From Lentisphaerota bacterium (lineage in GTDB: Bacteria; Verrucomicrobiota; Kiritimatiellia; UBA8416; JAIOPI01): 64,000 nt of DNA. The translations under genes and the position numbers were made by a program. The notes below the pieces were generated by a model that ran no database searches, was not told the DNA's origin, and worked only from the letters and a program-made list of their open reading frames with translations. The DNA is taken from assembly GCA_021413965.1 (NCBI GenBank), contig JAIOPI010000002.1, positions 1 to 64,000 on the forward strand, read 5' to 3'. Within the stretch, counting starts at the first letter, position 1. The number at the start of each line of letters is the position of its first letter. Below are positions 49,301-58,807 of this stretch, one piece after another.

Positions 49301-52300
49301 GTCTCCAATGCCATCACGGTGAGCGACAGCGCCTCGCTGGACTTCGACAAATCGCACGGCACCGTGGTGATGTGGATCAAACTGAACAATACGAGCGGAC
49401 GCAAAACCTTCATCAAGTCCAGCCCCTTCAGTGCGAGCGCCGGCCTGGAATTGGCCTGCAACAACACCAGCCTCTTCGCCTACCCGCCTGGCGGGCAAAA
49501 CGCGCCCTACGCACTGGCCGCCGTGCTCACCACGGCCTGGACACATCTGGCCATGGTTTGGGAGGACGGCGTCGGCACCCGGCTCTACGTCAACGGCACG
49601 CAGGTGGCAACGGCGGGAGACTTCACGCCCTACGCGGACACGGGCAAGTGGATCATCGGTCGTGACATCGATAACGGGCGTGAATTCGGCGGGCGGATGG
49701 CGGACGTGGCGATCTTCCTCACAGCCCTCACACAGGCCGAGATTCAGGCCGTCATGTCCAACAGCTGGCCCACCCACACCATCACCATCAACACCGCCCC
49801 GACCGGACGAAGCGTCGCGGTGGACCAGCTCGCGCTCACCGCCCCGGCCACCTTCACGGTCGTGGATGGCGCCCATGTCGTCAGCATTGCGGACCCGCAG
49901 AGCGGGACGACCGGGCGGCGCTATCTGTTCGACACTTGGTCCAACGGCCAGCCCCAAATCCAGGCCCTCAACGTGTCGGCCGACAGCGTCCTGACGGCCA
50001 CGTTCACGACACAGGTGCTGTGGACCGCCGCCGCCAGCCCGGGCGGCGCCGGCACGATCGCCCCCGCCTCCGGCACCTGGCATGCCGTGGGAAGCAACGT
50101 CACAGCTGCGGCCACCGCCAACGCCGGCTGGGCGTTTGATCACTGGACGGGCGATCTGACGGGAAGTGCCCCCAGCACCCCCTTGACCATCACGACCCCT
50201 GCGACGGTGACCGGCGTCTTTTCCGTCGCCTCCGGGTACGTGACCATCACCGTGGCCAGCTCGCCGGCGGGGCGCAATCTGGTCGTGGACGGTGTCGACA
50301 CGACGGGCGACACGTTCAGCTGGCTCGAAGGGTCGGTGCATACCGTGGAGGTGGCCGTGGCAACACAGCCCGGCGCCACGGGCGTGCAATACGCCTGGCA
50401 GACCTGGTCGGATAGCGGCGCACAGGCACACGCCGTCACGGCCAGTGCGAGCGGCACGCTCACGGCCAGCTTCCAGACCCAGTACGCGTGGACCGTGTCG
50501 CCGGATCCGGCGGAGGGCGGAACAGTTGTGCCGGCGAGCGGCGGGTGGTATCCGGCGGGCAGCAGTTTCACGGCGACGGCGACGCCGGCCACCAGCTACA
50601 CATTTGCCAACTGGAGCGGCACGCTGAACGGCGCTGCCACCAACTTGGCCGTCACGATGAATGCACCGGTGATCGAGACCGCCGCGTTCACGTACACCCC
50701 GACCATCGCCTATGTGGATATCGATGCCGCCGCCGGCGCCAAGAGCGGCGCCTCATGGGCAGATGCCTACACGAACCTGCAGACCGCGCTGGGAGCCGTC
50801 ACGGCCGGGGAAATCTGGGTGGCCGAAGGCACCTACATGCCCGGCACGACCCGCGCCCAGTACTTCAACCCGGCGGCCGGCGTGAAGCTGTACGGCGGAT
50901 TTGCCGGAACCGAAGCCACGCGCAGCGCGCGAACCGCCCCCGCCTTGCATCCCACCGTCCTCAGCGGAGATATCAATGGCGGCGGGCTGGACTCGGGCAA
51001 CGCCGAGCACGTCATCTATCTCACGTTCGGCCACGACGGCGTCACGATCGACGGGTTCACCATTACCCAGGCGTGGGGCGACTACGGCGGCGGCCTGCGC
51101 ATGGACGGCAGCGGCAGCCTGACCGTGAACAAGTGCATCTTCACCGCCAACTACACGCCCAGCTATCACGGGGCCGCGTGGGGGAACTACTACCACGGCG
51201 ATAACGACGTGCTGGTCCAGAATTGCCTGTTCTACGGCAACTCATCCGGGGGCGCGGGAGGCGCGGTGATGGTGAACTACGGCACCACGCGCGTCATCAA
51301 TTGCACCGCCTATGGCAACTCCGGCGGCACCTACACCTGGTACGTGTCGGACGGCAGCGTGTCCGTGGAGAATAGTATTCTCTGGGATACGGGCGGCAGC
51401 GGCGGGGGGATCTATGAGAAAGTGGCCGGCAATACGACGGTGACCTTCTGCGACGTGAATGGCGGTTGGAACGGCACGTCCGGCGGCACAGGGGTCATCG
51501 CCGGCAATCCCAACTTTGTGAATGCCGCCGGCGCGAACTTCCAGCTGCAGGCCGGAAGCCCCTGCATTGATCAAGGCAACGCCGAGAACGCTCCCGACGA
51601 CGACCTGGCCGGCACCGCGCGCGACGCCGCACCGGACCTCGGCGTGTTTGAGTACGCCGCCGCGGCATCCCGATCGCTGACGGTCGCCTCAGATCATGGA
51701 ACCCCGTCCCCCGCGGTCGGCGCCCACAGCTACCCGGACGGGACGCTGGTCAGCGCGTCCGTGTCATCGCCGGAGACGGCCGGCTCGACGCGCTATGTAT
51801 GCACGGGGTGGACGCTGACCGGCCATGCGCCGGCGGGCGGATCGGGAACCAATGTTTCGATCACGCTGACGAACGACGCCACCTTGACATGGCAGTGGAG
51901 CACCCAGCACCTGTGGACGACCGCCGTCACCCCGGTGGGTGCGGGCACGGTCGCCCCCGTGTCGGGCACGTGGTACGATCAGGGCAGCACCTTCACCGCA
52001 ACGGCCACCACCAACATCGGCTGGGCATTCACCAACTGGACGGGAACCCTGACGGGAACCAGCACCAGCCTGGCAGTGACCATGACCGGCCCCGTCACGG
52101 AGACCGCCACATTTGATTTCCGCGGCTCGAACTTCACGTCACAGACCTTCGGCAACTTCATCACGCTCGGTGCGGTGGTGGATGTCCCGAGTGGTTACAC
52201 GCCGAGCCAGATCGGCCGCGTGGAACTCTACGAGGTCCGTACGGGTGGCGACCGCCGGCTGCTCGACCCCCTGCAAGTCGGCACCAATGCCTATTATGCC

Positions 52301-55300
52301 GCCTCGGTCTTTGACCTCGCCCCCGGCAGCACGACCACCTTCCGCGCCATCTTCTACAACACCAGCGGCCAGATGATCGCCCGCAACACCTTCAGCGGGC
52401 AGACACGCGCCGAACCCGGTAGCACGCCCGCCGCCGTGGCCACGATCCATGTGGCCACCAACGGAGCCGACGCCAATCCCGGCACGGTGGCGTTCCCCAA
52501 GCGCACGCTCGCCGGCGCCCTGACTGCCACCAGCCAGGCCGGCACCCACATCGTCATGCACGGCGGCATCTACTACGAAGGCCCGGTGTTTCCGCCCAAC
52601 GTTGGAACCACGGCCAATCCGCTCGTGATCGAAGCGGCCGCCGGCGAAACCCCCATCCTGGATGGCTCCGATGAACTCCTGCTGCAAAGCGGCTGGACAA
52701 GCCTCGGCGGCGGATATGTCTCGCGCGCCTTTACCGGGCAGACTTGGCTGATTGCCGCGCGCAACCGGATCACCGGAACCGTGACGCGCGCCTACCCCAT
52801 GGCCACGCTGGCCGAACTCAATGGGAAGTACTCGGGCAACGCCGCCAACACCTTCGCCAAGTACAACATCACGGCCGCTTACTACTGCTCAGGCACCACG
52901 CTGACCGTCTACTGCCCCGAATTCTCCCCCGGCGGCGAGGTGGACCTGCACGTGTCGGTACGCGATACCGGCGTCGAGCAGGACGCCGACCACCACATCA
53001 CGTATGAAGGCCTGACCTTCCGCTTCTACGAGGGCAAGGGCATCTACGTGAACCGCTCCGACGACGTCATCGTCCGCGACTGCCGGTTCACGTATGTCAA
53101 CACGCCCATCGGCATCAAGCGCGCCAGCAACCGGCTGCTCGTTGAATCGAGCGATTTCATCGATGACTGCGCGCGCTGGGGCTTCCTGCCCAAAGGGGCC
53201 GATGGCTACAACTACAACGGCTACATCGAAACCGGCGCGGTCAATGTGTACAGCCCCTATGACGGCCGCGGGCTCGTGTTCCGGCAAAACACGATCGACG
53301 GCCTGTTTGATGGCGCACACCTGGTGCCCTTCGGCGCCACCGTGCCCGGCGTCAAGTCCAGCGAGACGGATTTCTACAGCAATACGGTGGTGCGCGTGCT
53401 GGATGACCTGATCGAGGTCGACGGCATCTCGCGCAACGTGCGGATCTTCCACAACACGATGGAACGTTACCTGACGGGCATATCGATCGCGCAGGCGACG
53501 GAGGGCCCGACGTATGTCCTCTATAACATCCTCGGCCGGCACGGCGATTCCACGGCGTCCACCATCGACGGCTATGTCGGCTACCCCGTGAAATCCAACG
53601 GCGGGACGGACTACGGGACCACCGGCTGGGTCCTGCTGTATCACAACAGCGGCTGGACCGCGGCGTCTGCCACCCCCGGTTTCAAGGTCCAGTCCGCCAC
53701 CTGGCGCCAGCTCGTGCTCGCCAATAACATCTGGTTCGGCACGGACACGGGCTGGAGTGTGTATCGCGATGCTCCGCTATCCCCCGTCTCCATGAGCCAC
53801 GATATCGTATGGCGTGCCAGTGGCCCTTTCTTCCACAAGGATTACGGCACGCCCAAGGACTACGCGACACAGGCGGACGTGGCGGCCTCCGGCCTGAGCG
53901 ACATCTACTTCCTGACCAATGCGATCGCACAGAATCCCAGTTACCTCAACCCGGCAAGCGGTGACTACGGGCTGAACACCGGCAGCCCCGCCATCGACGC
54001 CGGCGTGATCGTCCCCGGCGTGAATGACGAACAGTTCATGGGGACGGCTCCGGATGTTGGGTCCCGGGAATACACGCTGCCCGCGAGCGTCACCCTGGCC
54101 ACGAGCCCGACCGGGTTGCTGGTCGCCGCGGACGGCGTGACCAACGCAGCCCCTCAGTCGCTGAGTTGGACCCCGGGGTTGTCGCATACGATATCCGCGC
54201 CCAGCCCCCAAGGCGGCGCACAGACACAGCACGTCTTCACGGCCTGGTCAGACAGCGGGGCGCAAAGCCACACGGTGGCGCCATGGGGTGATACAGCCTA
54301 CACCGCCACATTCACGACGCAGTACCTGTGGACGGTTGCCATCAATCCGCCCATGGCCGGCGCCGCCTCCCCCACCTCGGGAACCTGGTTTAATGCCGGA
54401 GCCAACTTCACGGCGACCGCCACGCCCAACGCGGGCTGGGTCTTCGACAGCTGGACCGGCACGCTCACCGGCACGGACACCAACCTCGCCGTCACGATGA
54501 ACGGTGCCGCCTCGGTCAGTGCCAACTTCGTCACCACCACCACGACCAGTTCCACCACCACCACAACCACGACAACAACTACCACCGCGACGCCGACGAC
54601 CACGACGTCATCGACCAGCACCACCTCCACAACCACGACGTCGACGACATCCACCACCACCTCCGCCGCCAGTCTTGCAGTCACTTTCGACACCCTCCCG
54701 GCTGGACTCGCGATCGCGGCTGATGGGCAGACAAACCTCACCCCCTGGGCCACCAATTGGACGGATGGCACGGCGCACACGCTCGACATCCCTTCACCGC
54801 AAGGTGGCGCCCAGACCCAATTTGTCTTTGTCGCCTGGTCCGATGGCGACGCCCAGAACCACACCTCCACGGTGGTGGTTGCCACGAATTTCACCGCCAG
54901 CTTCAATGCCCAGTACCGCTGGACGGCGGACATCACGCCACCCGCGAGTGGCACGGTGTCTCCCGCCTCCGGCGCCTGGTTTGATGCCGGAACCAATTTC
55001 ACGGCGACCGCCACGCCCAACGCGGGCTGGGTGTTCGACAACTGGACCGGTACGCTCACCGGCACGGACACCAACCTCGCCGTCACGATGAACGGTGCCG
55101 CCTCGGTCAGCGCCAACTTCGTCACCACCACCACGACCAGTTCCACAACCACGACAACAACCACCACCGCGACGCCGACGACCACGACGTCATCGACCAG
55201 CACCACCTCCACAACCACGACGTCGACGACATCCACCACCACCTCCGCCGCCAGTCTTGCGGTCACTTTCGACACCCTCCCGGCTGGACTCGCGCTCGCG

Positions 55301-55756
55301 GCTGATGGCCAGACAAACCTCACGCCCTGGTCTACGAATTGGGTGATAAACTCGGCGCACGCATTAAGCGCGCCCAGCCCCCAGGGGGGCGCGCTGACGC
55401 AGTACGTATTCGGAGCGTGGTCTGACGGAGGAGCGACCAGTCACTCCGTGACGGTGTCCGTGGCGACGAACTACACCGCCAGCTTCAACCTGCAGCATCG
55501 TTTGCTGGTCACAGGCACATCCGGCGGTTCAGTCAGCACGCCCGGCGGCTGGTTCGACGCCGGGACGGGAGTCGTCGTGACGGCCACGGCCGCCAGCGGA
55601 TACGACTTCTCCGGCTGGTGGGGCGACACACAGGGCGACACCAACAGCCCGGTCATGAGCGTCCTGATGGATCAGGCCCGTAGCCTGGGCGCGACGTTCT
55701 CGACGAACGGCCTGCCGGCGGGGCCCGCCGCGCTGACCGTTATCCAGTTCCGCTAG
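46388..55756 (+). CDS. Giant mosaic exoprotein: phosphatase, LamG, beta-helix, repeats
   Basis: 3122 residues with a signal peptide (1-34). Order: purple-acid-phosphatase Fn3-like domain (about 35-132); metallophosphatase (about 135-490) with GD near 177, GNHE near 218, SFHYSP and GHDHVYER near 365 (the PAP metal-site Tyr of GDxxY appears replaced by Asp); beta-helix with choice-of-anchor-Q-like end (495-816); Fn3 (817-908); LamG (909-1126); InlB-like repeats (1128-1438); second beta-helix (1438-1758); repeats; third beta-helix like the lipoprotein (1913-2565); more repeats with two Thr-rich linkers (about 2715-2761 and 2913-2956). No C-terminal sorting signal recognised. Likely cell-surface or secreted. 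Confidence 0.85.
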   Translation: MSSGFFFPRPVNQSLGAMLFAATALCASLQAGAAGIAMGPYLQHATSNGMTVVWWTDFTTSGRVSRVEYGAGLASTQSATEADVASFSSQAYHFVQVARLTGLTAGTSYDYRVVSSDGGNTYTSAVHTFRTAPDFFSPVHFAHTADGQPNSAANIVRTRMLLAQTEVQGADFVLYSGDMVDVGRAADWHEVITEMYCSDNGQTGSGVASRIPFAFVIGNHEIYDDGGYSSMSITGSIARYKAVCDNPDNGSADANWNERYYAFWYGPCYIICLDANNTSDDVLDNSDHLPDASTPDWEPNSEQNQWLVRQLAYAQRKAAFTFVSFHYSPYCRSTHGAPWEPQSGYTLRALDPLFHQYGVDGVLTGHDHVYERSVTGPPGFHEEFPGGLSALETWQSPSNLNYFVEGNGGNTARGMAAGWETWMDITENNAAPFFTAFYYSWAGLVDYFSFLDVDVAWNASSDAWRATFKVVRTDTNGVTTTHDEFWMERPNPPDVVYVDAGATGAVDGTSWADAYSSLATALTAAGAGQDVWVKAGTYTPGAARTDHFPLKLDVGLYGGFAGNETERSARNWAANPTVLSGDINGGGLDAGNSAHVVYVEAADAPAGAVLDGFTITQGYGNGGGGLGFATAGRATVRNCVFTANHGNHGGALCNAYAGANTLVIENSVFHHNTSPDDTGSAIGNDASGLQVMNCTFGANAGTTCTWDVTAGRVAVTNCILWDTDAPTASGGGVREAVAGSVTMSHGDVSGGWRGTSGSDNLGLDPAFINLAAGNLRLGNTSPCIDIGTGTGAPDVDLDGITRPQGEGIDLGAYERVRLELPGNVVASDGTYADRVTVQWTGVYGATGYEVWRHTTSDAGGAGLLAGTTGLAFNDSLASPLTNYYYWVRATNLTDTSGLGGGDSGYRGVALGDNPVALLKFAETTGSTAADATGHGNHGELGALVTFQPAGGPTLAGSGVTLAATEFPGTASVSNAITVSDSASLDFDKSHGTVVMWIKLNNTSGRKTFIKSSPFSASAGLELACNNTSLFAYPPGGQNAPYALAAVLTTAWTHLAMVWEDGVGTRLYVNGTQVATAGDFTPYADTGKWIIGRDIDNGREFGGRMADVAIFLTALTQAEIQAVMSNSWPTHTITINTAPTGRSVAVDQLALTAPATFTVVDGAHVVSIADPQSGTTGRRYLFDTWSNGQPQIQALNVSADSVLTATFTTQVLWTAAASPGGAGTIAPASGTWHAVGSNVTAAATANAGWAFDHWTGDLTGSAPSTPLTITTPATVTGVFSVASGYVTITVASSPAGRNLVVDGVDTTGDTFSWLEGSVHTVEVAVATQPGATGVQYAWQTWSDSGAQAHAVTASASGTLTASFQTQYAWTVSPDPAEGGTVVPASGGWYPAGSSFTATATPATSYTFANWSGTLNGAATNLAVTMNAPVIETAAFTYTPTIAYVDIDAAAGAKSGASWADAYTNLQTALGAVTAGEIWVAEGTYMPGTTRAQYFNPAAGVKLYGGFAGTEATRSARTAPALHPTVLSGDINGGGLDSGNAEHVIYLTFGHDGVTIDGFTITQAWGDYGGGLRMDGSGSLTVNKCIFTANYTPSYHGAAWGNYYHGDNDVLVQNCLFYGNSSGGAGGAVMVNYGTTRVINCTAYGNSGGTYTWYVSDGSVSVENSILWDTGGSGGGIYEKVAGNTTVTFCDVNGGWNGTSGGTGVIAGNPNFVNAAGANFQLQAGSPCIDQGNAENAPDDDLAGTARDAAPDLGVFEYAAAASRSLTVASDHGTPSPAVGAHSYPDGTLVSASVSSPETAGSTRYVCTGWTLTGHAPAGGSGTNVSITLTNDATLTWQWSTQHLWTTAVTPVGAGTVAPVSGTWYDQGSTFTATATTNIGWAFTNWTGTLTGTSTSLAVTMTGPVTETATFDFRGSNFTSQTFGNFITLGAVVDVPSGYTPSQIGRVELYEVRTGGDRRLLDPLQVGTNAYYAASVFDLAPGSTTTFRAIFYNTSGQMIARNTFSGQTRAEPGSTPAAVATIHVATNGADANPGTVAFPKRTLAGALTATSQAGTHIVMHGGIYYEGPVFPPNVGTTANPLVIEAAAGETPILDGSDELLLQSGWTSLGGGYVSRAFTGQTWLIAARNRITGTVTRAYPMATLAELNGKYSGNAANTFAKYNITAAYYCSGTTLTVYCPEFSPGGEVDLHVSVRDTGVEQDADHHITYEGLTFRFYEGKGIYVNRSDDVIVRDCRFTYVNTPIGIKRASNRLLVESSDFIDDCARWGFLPKGADGYNYNGYIETGAVNVYSPYDGRGLVFRQNTIDGLFDGAHLVPFGATVPGVKSSETDFYSNTVVRVLDDLIEVDGISRNVRIFHNTMERYLTGISIAQATEGPTYVLYNILGRHGDSTASTIDGYVGYPVKSNGGTDYGTTGWVLLYHNSGWTAASATPGFKVQSATWRQLVLANNIWFGTDTGWSVYRDAPLSPVSMSHDIVWRASGPFFHKDYGTPKDYATQADVAASGLSDIYFLTNAIAQNPSYLNPASGDYGLNTGSPAIDAGVIVPGVNDEQFMGTAPDVGSREYTLPASVTLATSPTGLLVAADGVTNAAPQSLSWTPGLSHTISAPSPQGGAQTQHVFTAWSDSGAQSHTVAPWGDTAYTATFTTQYLWTVAINPPMAGAASPTSGTWFNAGANFTATATPNAGWVFDSWTGTLTGTDTNLAVTMNGAASVSANFVTTTTTSSTTTTTTTTTTTATPTTTTSSTSTTSTTTTSTTSTTTSAASLAVTFDTLPAGLAIAADGQTNLTPWATNWTDGTAHTLDIPSPQGGAQTQFVFVAWSDGDAQNHTSTVVVATNFTASFNAQYRWTADITPPASGTVSPASGAWFDAGTNFTATATPNAGWVFDNWTGTLTGTDTNLAVTMNGAASVSANFVTTTTTSSTTTTTTTTATPTTTTSSTSTTSTTTTSTTSTTTSAASLAVTFDTLPAGLALAADGQTNLTPWSTNWVINSAHALSAPSPQGGALTQYVFGAWSDGGATSHSVTVSVATNYTASFNLQHRLLVTGTSGGSVSTPGGWFDAGTGVVVTATAASGYDFSGWWGDTQGDTNSPVMSVLMDQARSLGATFSTNGLPAGPAALTVIQFR
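54400..55328 (+). repeat. Near-identical internal duplication in the giant gene
   Basis: The segment 54400-54745 is repeated almost exactly at 54991-55328. The offset is 591 bp at the start and 582 bp after the Thr-rich linker, because the first linker has three more Thr codons. This is a recent in-frame duplication of one repeat module plus linker. Confidence 0.85.
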
Positions 55757-55758
55757 GA

Positions 55759-55774
55759 GCTTGGCGGGCCAAGC
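55759..55774. terminator. Hairpin after the giant exoprotein gene
   Basis: GCTTGGC at 55759-55765 pairs with GCCAAGC at 55768-55774, just three bases after the stop. No T-run follows, so it would be a Rho-independent-like hairpin of weak type. It lies between convergent genes. Confidence 0.4.
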
Positions 55775-55875
55775 AAGGCGAGGCGAAGCCGATGTCCGAC
55801 AGGCTCCTGCATCCCGGCGTCTCTCAGACAATCCAGGGGGCACCGTGCGGTCGCCGCCAACCGGAGTTCCCCCGC

Positions 55876-58740
55876 CTACCGTTCCAGCCGTATCGTGACA
55901 ATCTTCTTGGGCCCCACGGCAAGGCGCACCGCCCGGCCGCGCGCCAGCAGTCGCTTCACCGGCTTTTCCAGCAGATCGGTGAGCGCGGCGCGCTTGAAAT
56001 CGAAGGCGGCGCGCAAATCGCCCTTCACAATCGCCCCCGTCGGGTTCCAGATGCGGACGACAAGCCCCTTGCCATCCTCAGCCGTCTTGATGGTCGACAC
56101 CTGCAGGGGTGCGCATAACGACAGCAGCGTACCGCTCGGCAACAAGTTCCGGACCGTCCGTGGACGGGCGCGCATGATGGCCTTCAACTCAGCCGACGGC
56201 GTGATGACCTCCGTCCCCACCGAGGGCGCGGGTTGGGGCGGGTTCTGCTCGCTGAACGGCGGCAGGGTGGTCGCATCCACCGGCACACCCGACGCGGGCC
56301 GCGTGTACGCCGGCAACGGCAGCTTGAACCGATCAGAGTCTCCGTGCAGGCTGGCCGGTGGCGCACCTCGCTCCGGTGTGAACGGCAGAAGCGCATACTC
56401 CATCGTCAAGTCGCCCAGCAGCAAGCTGTCGGAGGTCTTCTCGAAGAACAGATTCTCGATGAACCCGCGGAACAGCGTCACGGCAATGGAACGTGACGCG
56501 TTATCCTGGACAGCCGCCTCGTAGAGCCCCTTCGTCAGCACGGCGAGCCCCGAGCGCCGGTCGCATGTGGCCACGATATTCTTGATCGGGCATTCTTCGC
56601 GGTCGTGTTCGTTCCAACCTTCGGTGGACCGCAGCGTGACCGGCCGGCAGACCAGATCGAACGCCGTGTCGCCATACCACACGGCCGTATCGCGGTTCGT
56701 CGGGAAGATGACCCTCAAGCGGTGGCAACGTGCCGTGTTGTTGACCGTGGTCCGGCAGTCGATCCGCCGGCTGCCGGCGTGCAGCGTGAACACCGTTTCA
56801 ATCGGCAGCGCCACCGTTTCGCGACTGCGGGTCGTCGTCGTCTTGCCCGGTTGCGAGGGGACCACCTTCGATACCAGTTCCGCTGGCACGCGCAGCGTGT
56901 ACGACACCTTGAGGGACGCAGTCAGCGGGCCGGACTGCACCAATTCCACATGCACCTTGCCACGGGCGCCCTTGTCCGTGCTGCGCACGACGACGTCCTG
57001 CGTGGGATAGCGGTGATTCCATCCGTCTCCCTCATCGCCGCAATCTTCGAAACTGTGGATACCGCGGTACCAGGTGCGAGTGGGCTTGTCGTAGAGATCG
57101 ACGTGACCGTCCGGACGTGCGACGAGGCGCACGACGTCGTTCTCCAGAATCCCGCGCACGCCATCGGCTTTGACCCGCGGGAGGCGGGTGGCGGGTTTCG
57201 CGGCCGCCCCGGCCTGAGCCGCCAGAAACGTGATCCGCCACGTCCGATACCCGAAGGCCGGTATCCCATCCGCCACCGCCACGTGGAAGCGATCCATGGC
57301 ATGATCACGCCGCACCGAGATCGCCGGCGTGTAGCCTGGCTCCTTGTATGTCAGCGGTGCCGGACGGACGGCCCGTTCAATCCGCACCACGTCGCAGGCC
57401 AGCGGCCGGCCCGCGTCATCCAGCAGCGTCGGCACCAGGCCTTGCGCTGCCTTCTGCGCCACCACGGGGGAAGGCAATTCGTAGGCAAGTCGCGTCACAG
57501 GTCCCGTCGGGGCGTTGCCCGTGTTGAATACCGTGACCCTGTAGTCCGCCGCGCGGAAGGGCGTCGGGTCGATCGCTTCGATCACCGCCTGCGCGCTGTC
57601 ATCGAGCGAATCGCCGCCCAGCAGGCGAGCCTGGTCGAATCGATACACCATGTCGCGGTGCGCCTGATCGATTGAGCAACCGCAGATGGAATCGTGCGGG
57701 TGGTTCAGGAACAGGTACTGCCAGGCGCGGTCCAGGTAGTCGCGCTGCGGCTCCCCCCCCACGAGTGACGCCCACGCATTGAGCGGCTCCGCCAGGCGCG
57801 CGAGCAGGATCTCCTGCGCATCGTTGGCCTGCTTCAGGGGCAGGCGGCTCGAACCCGTGCCGTTGGTCAGCCCATTCCAGTTGCCGGTCTTCGACGGCAC
57901 GCGCAATTCGCCGGTGAAGCGCCGCCGCCCGCGCGTCCAATCCTTGCCCAGCGCCCGGCGCAGCGCTGCCAGGTACTCGGGCAGCGAGGCATGCACGGCA
58001 TGAATGTGTTCAAACATGCCATTTAGGCGTTCGATGACTTCGGGCGTGTCCCACTTCGCGGGCTCGTGATCATTCCCGTCCAGGCCCAGGATGACGTGGG
58101 TCGACGCCAGGCCGATCTTGCGCTGCTCGAATTGCCGCACCTCGTCCGGCCCGCGGTAGCGCAGCTGCAGAAAATCCTGGTAGCCAAACCAGGGGTGCGC
58201 CTTGATCATCAAGGTCACGGTGCCATCGGCCCCCTCCCACACCATTTCGGTGCGCTCGTCCTCCGTGCACGGCGTGCCATGATGAATGAACGCGCTATCG
58301 AGCCCGAAGCCCGCCAGAATCTGCGGCATCTGGGACACGTGGCTGAAGACGTCGCTGACCCACCCGATCGGCATGGGCTGGGTCCCCCACTCCCGGCAGT
58401 GGCGATGCCCCAGCATGAGGTTACGGATGAGGCTTTCGCCGGACAGGTGGCACTCGTCCGGCATCGTGAACCAGGGGCCCACCAGCGCGCGCCCCGAACG
58501 GATATGTCGCGCCAGCCGTTCGCGTTGTTGTGGCTTGATCTCGACATAGTCGCACAGCACCGAGGTCTGTCCGTCCAGATGAAAGCAGGGAAACCCCTGG
58601 CGCTTTTCGAGCAGGTCCATCATGGCATCCATCTGGAACACCAGCCGCCGGCGATACCCCTGGAAGCTCTGGTACCATTCCCGGTCCCAGTGGGTATGGC
58701 TGACGACGTACATGGTATAGGGCTTTTGCTTCTTCATCAT
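55876..58740 (-). CDS. Alpha-mannosidase, glycoside hydrolase family 38
   Basis: 954 residues. The metal site H15-x-H17-W-D19 (SHTHWDREWY) and the nucleophile D130 in GWVSDVFSHVSQ define GH38, with HGTPCTEDERTEMVWEGADG and the three-helix and C-terminal beta-domains following. It hydrolyses alpha-mannosides, with zinc, as in ManB-type enzymes. No signal peptide after ATG 58740 (GGGAG precedes it), so it probably acts on imported oligosaccharides in the cytoplasm. It lies 67 bp downstream of the PhoD gene on the same strand. Confidence 0.93.
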   Translation of the reverse strand: MMKKQKPYTMYVVSHTHWDREWYQSFQGYRRRLVFQMDAMMDLLEKRQGFPCFHLDGQTSVLCDYVEIKPQQRERLARHIRSGRALVGPWFTMPDECHLSGESLIRNLMLGHRHCREWGTQPMPIGWVSDVFSHVSQMPQILAGFGLDSAFIHHGTPCTEDERTEMVWEGADGTVTLMIKAHPWFGYQDFLQLRYRGPDEVRQFEQRKIGLASTHVILGLDGNDHEPAKWDTPEVIERLNGMFEHIHAVHASLPEYLAALRRALGKDWTRGRRRFTGELRVPSKTGNWNGLTNGTGSSRLPLKQANDAQEILLARLAEPLNAWASLVGGEPQRDYLDRAWQYLFLNHPHDSICGCSIDQAHRDMVYRFDQARLLGGDSLDDSAQAVIEAIDPTPFRAADYRVTVFNTGNAPTGPVTRLAYELPSPVVAQKAAQGLVPTLLDDAGRPLACDVVRIERAVRPAPLTYKEPGYTPAISVRRDHAMDRFHVAVADGIPAFGYRTWRITFLAAQAGAAAKPATRLPRVKADGVRGILENDVVRLVARPDGHVDLYDKPTRTWYRGIHSFEDCGDEGDGWNHRYPTQDVVVRSTDKGARGKVHVELVQSGPLTASLKVSYTLRVPAELVSKVVPSQPGKTTTTRSRETVALPIETVFTLHAGSRRIDCRTTVNNTARCHRLRVIFPTNRDTAVWYGDTAFDLVCRPVTLRSTEGWNEHDREECPIKNIVATCDRRSGLAVLTKGLYEAAVQDNASRSIAVTLFRGFIENLFFEKTSDSLLLGDLTMEYALLPFTPERGAPPASLHGDSDRFKLPLPAYTRPASGVPVDATTLPPFSEQNPPQPAPSVGTEVITPSAELKAIMRARPRTVRNLLPSGTLLSLCAPLQVSTIKTAEDGKGLVVRIWNPTGAIVKGDLRAAFDFKRAALTDLLEKPVKRLLARGRAVRLAVGPKKIVTIRLER

Positions 58741-58807
58741 AAAATCTCCCACAGCGCACGGAAAGGCAGACAGAACACCGGACACCCAACCATCATCAAA
58801 CGCGCGG

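Noticed and set aside
46391..50431. Minus-strand open frame of about 1346 codons opposite the giant exoprotein gene
   Set aside because: High GC content keeps antisense frames open; the translation is low-complexity (Gly/Ala/Arg/Val) with no recognisable domain, while the plus strand has clear domains.
54530..55253. Thr-codon-rich repeats considered as a CRISPR or microsatellite array
   Set aside because: No uniform repeats with unique spacers; they are in-frame linkers inside a coding gene.
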